Of a stretch of 33,256 bases of DNA, positions 16,751 to 26,200 are shown piece by piece. Position 1 is the stretch's first letter. Every line of letters starts with the position of its first letter. Below the pieces are notes generated by a model, which was not told where the DNA came from, made no database searches, and saw nothing but the letters and a program-made list of their open reading frames with translations. Origin of the DNA: Rudaea sp. (GTDB lineage: Bacteria; Pseudomonadota; Gammaproteobacteria; Xanthomonadales; Rhodanobacteraceae); assembly GCA_031291055.1 (NCBI GenBank), contig JARLJU010000010.1, forward strand, positions 1-33,256. Direction: 5' to 3'. Both the position numbers and the translations under genes were made by a program.

Positions 16751-17887
16751 ATGGCGATTACCATTGGCGTGGTGCGCGAGACCTTGCCCGGCGAGCGCCG
16801 TGTCGCACTGACGCCCGACGTGGCGAAGAAACTCAAGGCCAAGGCCGTCAACCTGCTGATCGAGCACGGCGCAGGCAACGCCGCCAGTTTTCCCGATGCA
16901 ACCTACAGGGACATTGAAGTCGCCGCCGACGCGCGCAGCGTCCTCGGCCGCAGCGACGTGCTGCTGACCGTGCAGCCGCCGACGCTGGACGAAATAGCGG
17001 TGCTCAAGGAAGGCACGGTGACGATCGGCTATCTGTCGCCGCATCTGGCGCCGGAACGCATCAAGGCGCTGCGCGACCGCAAGATCACCAGCTTCGCGAT
17101 GGAACTGCTGCCGCGCACAACCCGTGCGCAGGCGATGGACGTGCTGTCTTCGCAGGCCAATATCGCCGGTTACAAGGCGGTGCTGATCGCCGCGGAAGCC
17201 TCGCCGAAATTCTTTCCGATGCTGACCACGGCTGCCGGCACGGTCCGGCCAAGCAAGGTGCTGATCATCGGCGCCGGCGTGGCGGGACTGCAGGCGATCG
17301 CCACGGCGCGGCGCCTGGGTGGTCAGGTCGAGGGCTTCGATGTACGCCCGGAAACGAAAGAACAGATCCAGTCGCTCGGCGCGAAATATGTCGAGCTCGG
17401 CGTCAGTGCCGCCGGTACCGGCGGTTATGCACGCGAATTGACTCCGGAAGAACGCGCGCAACAGCAAGCCGCGCTGGCCGAGCACATCAAGGGTGTCGAT
17501 GTGATCGTGACCACCGCTGCCGTGCCCGGCCGCAAGGCGCCACGCATCATCACGAAGGCGATGGTCGAAGGCATGAAGCCCGGTTCGGTGATCGTGGACA
17601 TTGCGGCGGAAACCGGCGGCAACTGCGAGGCGACCGAGCCCGGAAAGACCGTGGTCACGGCGAACGGGGTGACCGTGATCGGCCCGGTCAATCTCGCGGC
17701 AACGACGCCGATCCACGCCAGCGAGCTGTACGCGAAGAACTTGTTCAACTTTCTCGAATTGAGCATCAAGGATGGCAACTTGAACCTGGACTGGGACGAT
17801 GAACTGATCGCCAAGACATGCGTTACCCATGCCGGCCAGATCAAGCACGAACCCACCAAACAGCTGGTCGAAGGAGCGCAGCCATGA
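16751..17887 (+). CDS. pntAA: NAD(P) transhydrogenase alpha subunit, soluble NAD-binding part (PntAA)
   Basis: This 378-residue protein is domain I of proton-pumping transhydrogenase, which binds NAD(H). It opens ITIGVVRETLPGERRVALTPD, with the conserved segment SSQANIAGYKAVLIAA, the dinucleotide fold KVLIIGAGVAGLQAIATARRLG, and VDIAAETGGNCEAT. It ends with THAGQIKHEPTKQLVE and lacks the membrane helices, which are encoded by the next gene: the split alpha form known from Rhodospirillum and many other bacteria. The stop overlaps pntAB by ATGA. Confidence 0.96.
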   Translation: MAITIGVVRETLPGERRVALTPDVAKKLKAKAVNLLIEHGAGNAASFPDATYRDIEVAADARSVLGRSDVLLTVQPPTLDEIAVLKEGTVTIGYLSPHLAPERIKALRDRKITSFAMELLPRTTRAQAMDVLSSQANIAGYKAVLIAAEASPKFFPMLTTAAGTVRPSKVLIIGAGVAGLQAIATARRLGGQVEGFDVRPETKEQIQSLGAKYVELGVSAAGTGGYARELTPEERAQQQAALAEHIKGVDVIVTTAAVPGRKAPRIITKAMVEGMKPGSVIVDIAAETGGNCEATEPGKTVVTANGVTVIGPVNLAATTPIHASELYAKNLFNFLELSIKDGNLNLDWDDELIAKTCVTHAGQIKHEPTKQLVEGAQP

Positions 17888-18231
17888 TCGACGGCTTCCT
17901 CGCGTTGTACCTGTTCATGCTTGCGGCCTTCACTGGCCACGAGATCATTTCGCGCGTGCCGGTGATCCTGCACACGCCGCTGATGTCCGGATCGAACTTC
18001 GTCCATGGCATCGTCCTGGTCGGAGCGATGGTAGCGCTCGGCGAAGCCGGCCCCGACGACACGGTCGCCAGGGTCATCGGCTTCATCGGCGTGTTTCTCG
18101 GCGCCGGCAATGCGGCCGGCGGCTACGTCGTCACCGAACGCATGCTCGAGATGTTCAAGTCGAGCAAGAAACCCGCTTCCGAACCGGCCGGCTCCAATGC
18201 AGCCGGCTCCAACGCAGCAGGGGGCAAGTGA
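17884..18231 (+). CDS. pntAB: NAD(P) transhydrogenase alpha subunit, membrane part (PntAB)
   Basis: This 115-residue protein supplies the membrane helices (first part of domain II): FLALYLFMLAAFTGHEII, SNFVHGIVLVGAMVAL and VIGFIGVFLGAGNAAGGYVVTERML. It starts at ATG 17884 inside the pntAA stop (ATGA) and ends in TGATG with pntB, so the three subunits are translationally coupled in order. The C-terminal tail has a short tandem repeat (AGSNAAGSNAAGG) that looks like recent slippage at the nucleotide level. Confidence 0.95.
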   Translation: MIDGFLALYLFMLAAFTGHEIISRVPVILHTPLMSGSNFVHGIVLVGAMVALGEAGPDDTVARVIGFIGVFLGAGNAAGGYVVTERMLEMFKSSKKPASEPAGSNAAGSNAAGGK

Positions 18232-19685
18232 TGAGCGCCCAGATCGTTTCCTTCCTCATCCAGGCGAGCTACTTCGCCGCCGCGGTACTGCTGATCATGG
18301 GCATCAAGCGCATGTCCTCGCCGGTGACGGCGCGCAGCGGCATCCAGTGGGCCGGCGTCGGCGTCCTGCTCGCGGTCGTTGCGACGTTCTTCCACGACAA
18401 TTTCGCCTGGTCGAACATCGTCCTGATGATTCTTGCCATCGGCTTGTCCACCGCGGTGGCCTGGTATAGCGGCCGCAAGGTCGCGATGACCGCGATGCCG
18501 CAGATGGTGGCCCTGTACAACGGCATGGGCGGCGGATCGGCAGCCGCGATCGGTGCCATTTCCCTGCTCGGTTTCGCGGCGGTGGTCGCGGCGCCGAAAT
18601 TCGTCCCGGCGTCGCCGCATCTGAGTTTGTCGGTCGTCATTCTGGCCGTCGTCGGCGCGCTGATCGGCTCGATATCGTTCACTGGTTCGTTGATCGCCTT
18701 CGCCAAGCTGCAGGGCTGGATGGACAAGACCTTCCGCTTCAGCGGCCAGCAGGCGGTCAACGGTCTGTGCTTCCTGAGCGCGGCCGCACTCGGCGCCTAC
18801 GTGGTCTATGGCATCACCGTCGCGCATCATATCGATGTCGTCTTCATCGTTCTGTTCTTCGCCGCCGCGCTGCTGTTCGGCATCCTGATGACGCTGCCGA
18901 TCGGCGGCGCGGACATGCCGGTGGTGATTTCCCTGTACAACGCCTTCACCGGCCTGGCCGTCGGCTTCGAAGGTTTCGTGCAGCAGAACGTGGCGCTGAT
19001 CATCGCCGGCACCGTGGTCGGTGCGGCGGGTACCTTGCTGACGCGGCTGATGGCCAAGGCGATGAACCGCTCGATCAGCAATGTGCTGTTCTCCAACTTC
19101 GGCAGCGCAGGGGGTCCGGCGGCGGAGATCACCGGCTCGATGAAACCGATCGAGGCCGACGACGCGGCTTCGCTGCTTTACCTGGCCGAAAAGATCATCA
19201 TCGTGCCCGGCTACGGCATGGCTGTGGCCCAGGCCCAGCACAAGATCTGGGAACTGAGCCAGCAGCTGATCAAGCGCGACAAGAGCGTAAAGTTCGCGAT
19301 CCATCCGGTGGCCGGGCGCATGCCCGGCCACATGAATGTGCTGCTGGCCGAAGCCGGCGTGCCCTACGACCTGATCGCCGACATGGACGATATCAACCCC
19401 GAGTTCCCGAACTGCGATGTCGCCATCGTCATCGGCGCCAACGACGTGGTGAATCCGGCCGCCAAGACCGACAAGTCTTCGCCGATCTACGGCATGCCGA
19501 TCCTTGACGTTGCCAAGGCCAAGCAGGTCATCGTGATCAAGCGCGGCAAGGGCACGGGCTTCGCCGGCATCGAGAACGCACTGTTCTATCAGGACAATAC
19601 CCGCATGCTTTACGCCGACGGACAAGAGGCGGCGAACAAGCTGATTGCCGGGCTCAAGGCGATGGATGGGGGCGGGGGGCACTGA
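18231..19685 (+). CDS. pntB: NAD(P) transhydrogenase beta subunit PntB
   Basis: This 484-residue subunit combines about nine membrane helices (residues 1-270, e.g. ASYFAAAVLLIMGIKRM and LPIGGADMPVVISLYNAFTG) with the C-terminal NADP(H)-binding domain III: IIIVPGYGMAVAQAQHKIWE, FAIHPVAGRMPGHMNVLLAE, VAIVIGANDVVNPAA, and the closing ALFYQDNTRMLYADG. The complex uses the proton gradient to reduce NADP+ with NADH. It shares one base with the pntAB stop. All expected motifs are present. Confidence 0.96.
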   Translation: MSAQIVSFLIQASYFAAAVLLIMGIKRMSSPVTARSGIQWAGVGVLLAVVATFFHDNFAWSNIVLMILAIGLSTAVAWYSGRKVAMTAMPQMVALYNGMGGGSAAAIGAISLLGFAAVVAAPKFVPASPHLSLSVVILAVVGALIGSISFTGSLIAFAKLQGWMDKTFRFSGQQAVNGLCFLSAAALGAYVVYGITVAHHIDVVFIVLFFAAALLFGILMTLPIGGADMPVVISLYNAFTGLAVGFEGFVQQNVALIIAGTVVGAAGTLLTRLMAKAMNRSISNVLFSNFGSAGGPAAEITGSMKPIEADDAASLLYLAEKIIIVPGYGMAVAQAQHKIWELSQQLIKRDKSVKFAIHPVAGRMPGHMNVLLAEAGVPYDLIADMDDINPEFPNCDVAIVIGANDVVNPAAKTDKSSPIYGMPILDVAKAKQVIVIKRGKGTGFAGIENALFYQDNTRMLYADGQEAANKLIAGLKAMDGGGGH

Positions 19686-19742
19686 GGAGCGGCGCGGTCA
19701 AAAATGCGGGACAGTGCTCCGATGCAGACCATGGCAGGGTAA

Positions 19743-19768
19743 GTTGGGGTGAGCTTGCGAACTCCAAC
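19743..19768. terminator. Hairpin between convergent pntB and membrane protein genes
   Basis: GTTGGGGT (19743-19750) pairs with ACTCCAAC (19761-19768) over eight positions with one G-U, leaving a ten-base loop. It sits in the 104-base gap between two convergent genes, the usual place for a bidirectional terminator, but there is no T-tract on either side. Confidence 0.35.
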
Positions 19769-19789
19769 GCCAACACGCGCATAGGTGGC

Positions 19790-20263
19790 TCAATTGTGGG
19801 TTCGTTTTTCGTCCAAACCACGAGGTTGCCGCACCGTCAGCCACGTTGCAACGACACAGGCCAGCACCAACAAGCCAATATCCCACGCGCTCAGGTTCGC
19901 GCGGATCACCTGCACCCCCAGCGCAAAATCCATCTTGAACAAGGTGCTGCGCAGGGGAAAGCCGAGCATCTGGGCGATGCGCACGGCGGCGAACAGGTAT
20001 TGCGCGTAGACGAACGTGAGCAAGGTGGCCGCCGCCGCGCAGACGCCGCCGCCGCGGCCGCCAAAACCCTGCCAGCGCAGGAAGATCGCCAAAGCAATGG
20101 CAAGCGGCACGATCAAGAAGGTCGTGTCGTAGTCCGTCGCCAGCGATAACAGACACCACACGGCACCAGCGGCGAGGCCGCCGAACAACGCGCTGGCGAG
20201 CATGGCGAACAGGTTGGCGCGGACCCGTCGCGGAGCAGATGAGACAGACGACGATTGGGACAA
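19790..20263 (-). CDS. Small inner-membrane protein, unknown, TTG start
   Basis: This 157-residue protein has four predicted membrane helices: LASALFGGLAAGAVWCLLSL, TTFLIVPLAIALAIFL, VCAAAATLLTFVYAQYLFAA and WDIGLLVLACVVATWL, with a basic N-terminus (APRRVRAN) and C-terminus. A longer open frame reaches ATG 20383 but its first 40 residues run through sequence that looks like an intergenic repeat; GGAG lies eight bases upstream of the TTG at 20263, so I prefer that start. No family recognised. It follows the GNAT gene in the same direction. Confidence 0.65.
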   Translation of the reverse strand: MSQSSSVSSAPRRVRANLFAMLASALFGGLAAGAVWCLLSLATDYDTTFLIVPLAIALAIFLRWQGFGGRGGGVCAAAATLLTFVYAQYLFAAVRIAQMLGFPLRSTLFKMDFALGVQVIRANLSAWDIGLLVLACVVATWLTVRQPRGLDEKRTHN

Positions 20264-20374
20264 GTTCGGGACTCCACTGCGGAGCGCAAATCTTACGCCA
20301 TCCGGCGTTATCCCAGTTTGAAAAATGCCGTGCCTTCGTGGCGATGGGTCGAACCATGAACGACGACCCAAGAA

Positions 20375-20407
20375 CCCGTTCACCGTTCGATGCCTCAGGG
20401 CGAACGG
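20375..20407. repeat. REP-like inverted repeat
   Basis: CCCGTTCACC ... GGGCGAACGG form an imperfect stem around TTCGATGCCTCA. The pattern resembles the widespread proteobacterial intergenic repeat of the form GTTCGCCCTGAG...TCGAA...GAAC. It lies between the GNAT gene and the membrane protein gene. The copy looks partly decayed. Confidence 0.5.
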
Positions 20408-20430
20408 AACGCAGGCTCAGACCATGGCTG

Positions 20431-20838
20431 TCAGCGCACACAGTCCTGAGCGCGCAACATCCACGCCTGCGTAAAATGCCGGAAGCCGATATGCGGGTAG
20501 TACTTTTCCGCGGCCGGCGCCGCAAGCAGCAGAAGTTTCGCGTGCGGCGCCGCTGCCTGCGTGCGCCGGATCAGTTCCTTGCCGATGCCGCGGCGCTGAT
20601 GCGAGACATGTACGGCGAGATCGGCAAGGTACGTCGTCCAGGCAAAATCGGTGACGCAACGGGAGATTCCCACGAGCAGGTCTCCGTCCCATGCGGTGAC
20701 GATGAGGTTCGCGTGTTCGAGCATCGCCGAGAAGCGTGCGCGATCGTCGATCGGCCGACGCTCGCCGAGTGTGGAGGCCTGATACAATTCCAGTGCCTGT
20801 TCGAACCCGGGCCGCACATCATCGCGATAGCCGATCAT
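20431..20838 (-). CDS. GNAT family N-acetyltransferase
   Basis: This 135-residue protein shows the acetyl-CoA-binding motif A, YLADLAVHVSHQRRGIGKELI, with the Q-x-x-G-x-G/A core, then AKLLLLAAPAAEKYYPHIGF typical of the C-terminal strand and helix. It is a single GNAT domain and the substrate is unknown. The start ATG at 20838 overlaps the upstream gene's stop (ATGA), so it is made together with the pyridoxamine-oxidase-like protein. Confidence 0.92.
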   Translation of the reverse strand: MIGYRDDVRPGFEQALELYQASTLGERRPIDDRARFSAMLEHANLIVTAWDGDLLVGISRCVTDFAWTTYLADLAVHVSHQRRGIGKELIRRTQAAAPHAKLLLLAAPAAEKYYPHIGFRHFTQAWMLRAQDCVR

Positions 20839-21500
20839 GCAGGCGGCCGCTGCAACAGGCGCCGCACCGATGCGGGCAGGGCATTGCCGGCGCAGTCCTG
20901 CTCGGGTTGCGGCGTGCCATAGCGCAACTGCATCGGCACCACGCCGGCCCAGTGCGGCAGGTTGATGTCGGCCCTGTCGTCCTTGGCGCCGCCCGTGCGC
21001 AGTTTTGCGGAAATATCCACGATGTCAAAGTGCAGCACCGTGGTCGCAGCCAGTTCATTGCGATCGGGCGGCCGCGCCTCGGCAGCACGACCGGGCAGCA
21101 TGGCGTCGACGAAATGCGCCATCGCAACAGTCTTTGCTGCCGCGTCGTCGAGTGCGCGCGCGCGCCCGAATGCGACGACCGATCGATAGTTTGCTGAATG
21201 ATGGAAATGCGAACGCGCCAGCACCAGGCCGTCGACGATCGTCATGCTGACGCAGGTTTCCACGCCAGTGCTCAGCTCGCCGAGCAGGCGGCTGGCGATC
21301 GATCCATGCAGCACCAGCGCGTCATCGATGCGCGCGTACAGCATCGGGATGACGAACGGCTGTCCGTCGACGCAGAAACCGACATGGGCGAGGAAGCCGG
21401 CATCGAGAATCGCATACGCATCGTTGCGCTCGTAGCGAGCCCGATCCTTGATGCGCTGCACATGATGGCGCGGCGTGGGTTTAGGTGTGCGGACGTTCAT
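20835..21500 (-). CDS. Pyridoxamine 5'-phosphate oxidase-like FMN protein
   Basis: This 221-residue protein has the split-barrel flavin fold of the Nim/PNPOx-like group: DAGFLAHVGFCVDGQPFVIPM, DDALVLHGSIASRLL, and SHFHHSANYRSVVAFGRAR. Members bind FMN, F420 or haem and have varied redox roles; this subgroup is often next to MocR-type regulators, and indeed a MocR gene is divergent from it across 117 bases. ATG 21500 is taken as start. It and the GNAT gene form a two-gene unit. Confidence 0.9.
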   Translation of the reverse strand: MNVRTPKPTPRHHVQRIKDRARYERNDAYAILDAGFLAHVGFCVDGQPFVIPMLYARIDDALVLHGSIASRLLGELSTGVETCVSMTIVDGLVLARSHFHHSANYRSVVAFGRARALDDAAAKTVAMAHFVDAMLPGRAAEARPPDRNELAATTVLHFDIVDISAKLRTGGAKDDRADINLPHWAGVVPMQLRYGTPQPEQDCAGNALPASVRRLLQRPPA

Positions 21501-21562
21501 CGGCGCGATTTTCCGGAGGCGGACGGGGAATTCCCGCAGCTTCCATTACGCCACGAAAATCG

Positions 21563-21603
21563 GTGCCATCGAAGTGCCAGTTTGCTAATATCCAAAGGTA
21601 CCA
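21563..21603 (+). promoter_or_regulatory. Candidate MocR operator and promoter
   Basis: The divergent gap contains GTGCCA at 21563-21568 and 21574-21579 (11 bases apart) and GTACCA at 21598-21603, resembling the ATACCA direct repeats bound by GabR in Bacillus. A -10-like TAATAT lies at 21586-21591, so the third copy would overlap the transcription start, consistent with autoregulation. Similarity is by eye and unverified. Confidence 0.45.
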
Positions 21604-21617
21604 ATCGGGAGTGGCGG

Positions 21618-23081
21618 ATGTTTCTGGAACTCGATGATCGCGGACCGCGCTACCTGCAACTTGCGCGCGCGCTCAAGCAGGCGATCCTGCATGGCCGCTG
21701 TGCCCCGGCATCGCGCCTGCCCGCCACGAGGGTGCTTGCGCGCGAACTGGCGCTGTCGCGCAACACCGTATTGGCCGCCTACGAGCAGCTCGCCGCAGAG
21801 GGTTTCATCGAAGGTCGGGTTGGCTCGGGTTGTTACGTTGCCGCGTTCGCTGCCGCGACCGTGGCGCGCACGACTGCACAACCTGCGCGTCCGCCTCGCG
21901 CGCGCAGGGTGGCGCTCGCGCGGCGCGGACGCCGCGCGCAGGAATTGTTCGATCTTTCGATTCCGGGGCGCCAGCACCTGGGTTTGCGCTATAACCTGCA
22001 ATACGGCTTGCCGATGACCAATCCGCAATTGGCGAGCGCATGGCGGCGCGAACTCAATCATGCCGCTGCGCATGCCGAGATGGACTATCCCGATCCGCAG
22101 GGGATTCTTGCGTTGCGCCAGCAAGTCTGCGCCTATCTGGCGCGTCGGCGCGGCATTGTCGCGGCGCCCGAGGATGTGCTGATCGTGGGCGGCACGCAGC
22201 AGGCGTTCGCGCTGGCAGCCGATGTCCTGCTCGACGAGGGCGATCACGTCCTGCTCGAAGACCCGCACTACCGTGGCGCGCGTCAGGTATTCCAGACCCA
22301 GGGTGCGCGCGTCGTCGGTTGCCGCGTCGACGGCGACGGCTTGGTCACTGCGGCCTTGCCACGCAACAAGACCACGCGGCTGGCGGTGGTCACGCCCTCG
22401 CACCAGTTTCCCACCGGCGCAGTGCTGAGCCTGCCGCGGCGCATGCAGCTGCTCGACTGGGCGCAGCGCGACGGCTGCTGGCTGATCGAGGACGACTACG
22501 ACGGCGAGTTCCGGTACGACGCACGTCCGCTGGCGGCGCTGAAGTCGCTGGATCGCGCCGATTGCGTTATATACATTGGTACATTTTCGAAGGTGCTCTT
22601 CCCCTCTTTGCGGCTGGGCTACATGGTGCTGCCTCCGGGTTTGCGCCAGGCCTTCGTCGCGGCCAAGTGGCTGACTGATCGTGGCTGTCCGGCAATCGAG
22701 CAGGCCGCACTGGCGCGGCTGATCGCCAGTGGCGCCTTTGAGCGTCATCTGCGTCAGGCGGCGAAAAGCCTGAAGGCGCGCCGCGCCGCCCTGCTCACCG
22801 CACTCAAGCGTCAGGCTGGCGATGCCGTGGAAGTTGCCGACTCCAGCGCCGGCATGCACATCCTGGTGTGGTTGCCGCGGCTGAGTCATGCGCGGGCGCA
22901 GCGGCTCGTGGAGCGTGCGCGCGGCCGCGGACTCGGGCTTTATCTGGTCGCGCCTTACTGCCTGAAGGCGTTGCCGCGTCCGGGCTTGTTGCTCGGTTAC
23001 GCGGACTTGCCGCCCGCTGATCTGCAGGCGGCGATGCGCGTACTCGGCGAGTGCCTGCGCGACGTGGACAGCGTTGATTGA
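21618..23081 (+). CDS. MocR/GabR-family transcriptional regulator with aminotransferase-like domain
   Basis: This 487-residue protein joins an N-terminal GntR-type winged helix (about 10-75; ILHGRCAPASRLPATRVLA and LALSRNTVLAAYEQLAAEGF) to a fold-type I aminotransferase domain (about 115-480). The PLP-binding Lys is Lys325 in YIGTFSKVLFPSLRLGY, with TPSHQFPTGAVLS and LIEDDYDGEF contributing other cofactor contacts. Such regulators sense PLP or amino acids. GGGAG lies upstream of ATG 21618. Divergent from the PNPOx-like/GNAT pair, which is its likely target; a PdxR-type role is possible. Confidence 0.93.
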   Translation: MFLELDDRGPRYLQLARALKQAILHGRCAPASRLPATRVLARELALSRNTVLAAYEQLAAEGFIEGRVGSGCYVAAFAAATVARTTAQPARPPRARRVALARRGRRAQELFDLSIPGRQHLGLRYNLQYGLPMTNPQLASAWRRELNHAAAHAEMDYPDPQGILALRQQVCAYLARRRGIVAAPEDVLIVGGTQQAFALAADVLLDEGDHVLLEDPHYRGARQVFQTQGARVVGCRVDGDGLVTAALPRNKTTRLAVVTPSHQFPTGAVLSLPRRMQLLDWAQRDGCWLIEDDYDGEFRYDARPLAALKSLDRADCVIYIGTFSKVLFPSLRLGYMVLPPGLRQAFVAAKWLTDRGCPAIEQAALARLIASGAFERHLRQAAKSLKARRAALLTALKRQAGDAVEVADSSAGMHILVWLPRLSHARAQRLVERARGRGLGLYLVAPYCLKALPRPGLLLGYADLPPADLQAAMRVLGECLRDVDSVD

Positions 23082-23104
23082 CGTTCCCGCGCAGTCAGAT
23101 GGAC

Positions 23105-23173
23105 CGAAGAGCGAAGAGCGAAGAGCCTCATCCAGGCCGACCCGACCTGCGGGAATCATTGGTGTTGCCAATG
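23105..23173. repeat. Heptamer triplet and hairpin between convergent genes
   Basis: CGAAGAG is repeated three times without a break (23105-23125). Further on, CATTGG-TGTTG-CCAATG (23157-23173) is a perfect six-base-pair hairpin. Both sit in the 140-base gap between the convergent MocR and diguanylate cyclase genes; the hairpin may help termination, though no T-run follows. Confidence 0.5.
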
Positions 23174-23221
23174 CGCAGTTTGCGTCGGCACCGTTGCTGA
23201 TCAGTCGCGGCGTTGGTTTGG

Positions 23222-26200
23222 TTAGAGGCTGTCCTTGCCCTGCCGCACCAGACGCAGGTGCGATGCTCCGATCGGGCGCAGCCAGCGCAATGCGCCAGCT
23301 TCGACCAGCGCATCGATCTGCAGCAGGCTTTGCGCCGTCAGCGTGCTGCCGTTCAGCGCTGGCCCGGCGACCAGGCCGGCGCTGCCGTTGCGACCCCATT
23401 GCTTGACACGGTAGAGCGCCGCATCGGCAAGTTCCATGGTCAATGTCCAGTCCGATCCGGCGCGCAGCTCCGGCCTGAGCGGGTGCATCGCAAAACCGAT
23501 CGAACCGGTCAGACGCAGCTCTCGGCCGTCGCTCAGGCGAAAGGTATGTGCCGCCAGCTTCAGGCGGATGCGCTCGGCGGTTTCCAATGCCTGTTCTGGC
23601 CGCACGCGCTTGAGCACGATAAGGAATTCTTCGCCGCCCCAGCGCAGCGGGTAGTCGTCGACGCGCGCTATGCTGCGCAACAGTTCTGCAAGTTGCACAA
23701 GTACACTGTCGCCTGCCGCGTGCCCGAACTCGTCGTTGACGCGCTTGAAGTTGTCCAGGTCCAGCAGCAGGAACGCCAGCGCAACGCCGTCGCCTATGCC
23801 GTCGTTGAGCAGCAGATGGATGTGATCGAGCAGGAAGCGGCGATTGTGCAGGTCGGTCAGCGGATCGGTCTGGCTTTCCTGGGCCAGGGTCTGGTTGGCC
23901 AGGCGCAGGCGTTCGTTGGCGCGGCTCAGCGCATGCGTGCGTTCGTCGACGAGCAGTTCGAGCCGATGCTGGTGTGCGCGATAGCGGCGCAATCGCAGCA
24001 TGACCAGGAAGGCAATCAGACCGATCCCGGCACAGGCGAGCACCGCGCGCACCAGCGCAAGTTCGTACCAGAGCGCAGGCAGGACGAAGGTCAGCGTGCC
24101 GTCGCTGCCACTGGCGATGCCGTCCGGTAGCGAGGCCTGGACGCGGAAACGGTAATTGCCGGGAGGAAGATTTGTATAAAATGCAGCACGGCGCGCACCG
24201 GCATCGACCCAGGCGTTGTCGTAGCCTTCCAGCTGATAGCGGAAGCGCAGGCTGCGCGGATCGCGGAAACTCAGGCCGGTGAAATCGATTTCGACGTCGC
24301 GGCTGCCGCCGCCCAGCTCGGGTATTGCGCCGGGCGCATACCAGCGACCATTGTGGCGCAAGCCTTCGACGACGACGTTCGGCTGCTGTTGTGCAGTCAC
24401 GATCGCGCGCGTGTCCAGGCGCAAGGCGCCTGAAATCGTCGGCAGCCAGATGCTGTCGCCGTCAACCGCGCTGCGTGCACTCGCGCCGCCGTTGCAGCAG
24501 CGCACGCGCTGGCTGCCGCGCTCGCGGCCGCTGGCACTGAGTACCATTTCCGGATTGACCGCGTGCACGACGCCGGATGCAGGGTCGGGCAGCGCATCCA
24601 GCGGCAGGCGCCACACGCCTTCGATGCCGGCGACGTAGATGCTTCCATCGATGACGCGGAAGGTCCAGCCGTTGTTGCTCGGCAGGCCTTGTGCCGAGGT
24701 GAGCATCAGCAGACGGTCATCCGCGAGCAGGCCAAAGCCGGCATCCAGCGTGGTGACACCGAGCAGACCCGGACGAATCGGTGCGATGTAGGTGACGATC
24801 ATGCCGTCGAGCGCGTGCGCCCACTCCGGCGTCTGCATGCTGTCGCCGCGTACTTCGCGCAGTCCGGCTTCGGTGCCGATCAGCAGGTGGTCGGCGCCCA
24901 GCGCGTGGATTGCGCGCACGCGCGCGCCGGTGCCGCCGGGAGCCGGGCCGATGCGATCCAGCTTGTCGTCGCGATAGCGGTACAGGCCGCCCATGCTGCC
25001 GATCCAGTAGTCGGCGCCGACTTGCGCGATGGCATTGATCTGGTAGGAGTCGAGCGCGGTCAGCGCAGGCGGCCGTTCCACTTTGCCGTTTGCATATATC
25101 GCAATACCGCCGCGTGTGCCGATCCACAGGCGTCCGCCGCTGTCGTAGTACAGATCGTAGGCGGATGGATTCGGCAGCTGCTTGCCGGAGACGAGTTCCT
25201 CGACGCCGTGTGCGCCAAGCGTGACGATATCCGAGTTGGTACCGAGCACGATGCGGTTCTGCGGGTCGCGGACAATGCTCCATACAAAGGGATCGCTGAG
25301 GCCGTCGCGCTCGGATATGCGTCGCGCCCATCCGTTCCACAGCCGGAACAGGCTTTCGGTCTGGCTGCCGAGCCACAGATTGCGCTCGCGGTCCTCGTAG
25401 ATAGAGAGCACCCAGGAATCGCGTACGAAAGCATCGGCGCCGATACGCTCGATGCTGTGGTCCGGGCGCAGCCGGAACAACATGGGCGCGGTGCCGATCC
25501 ACAGGTTGCCCGCGCTGTCGCGGTAAAGGCTCTCAATGCCGAGGCGGTCCACATCCGCATCGACTCCCCCGGCGGCGATCCTGCCACTATTCCAGCGATA
25601 CAGACCGGCGCTGGTACCCAGCCACAGTCCATCGCTGTCGGCCACGAGATGGCTGACGCGCGCATTGACCAGAGACGCCGGCAGCGGATAGCGGGTGACG
25701 TCATGCGGACGGATGCGGATCAGTGTACCGACCGCGCCAATCCACAGCACGTCGTCCTGGCGCAGCAGGCTGTAGCATGGCTCGCCCTCGAGCATCGCCG
25801 GCTCGAGCTTGCCATTGCGGTAACGCATGATGCCGAGACTGGTGGCGAACAACAGCGAGCCATCCGCGTCATCGGCGATGTCCTGCACCGCGGCGTTGTC
25901 GCGACCGGCGTGCAGCAGGGCAAATTGTCCATTTGCATAGTGCAGCGCGCCATGCGGTGTGCCGAACCAGGGCTCGCCCTTGCGATCGGTGTAGGCTACC
26001 GTGGCCATCGTCGTGTCGACGCCGCTGGACTGGCGGTCGTAGGTGACGAAGCGCACGCCGTCGAAACGCGCGATGCCATTCTGCGTGCCGATCCACATAT
26101 AGCCGATGCCGTCCTGGGTGATGCTCAGCACCGAGATCTGCGGCAGGCCGCTTTCTATGTTCCAGTTGTCGAGTACATAGTCGTGGAAGCGTGCGCCCGG

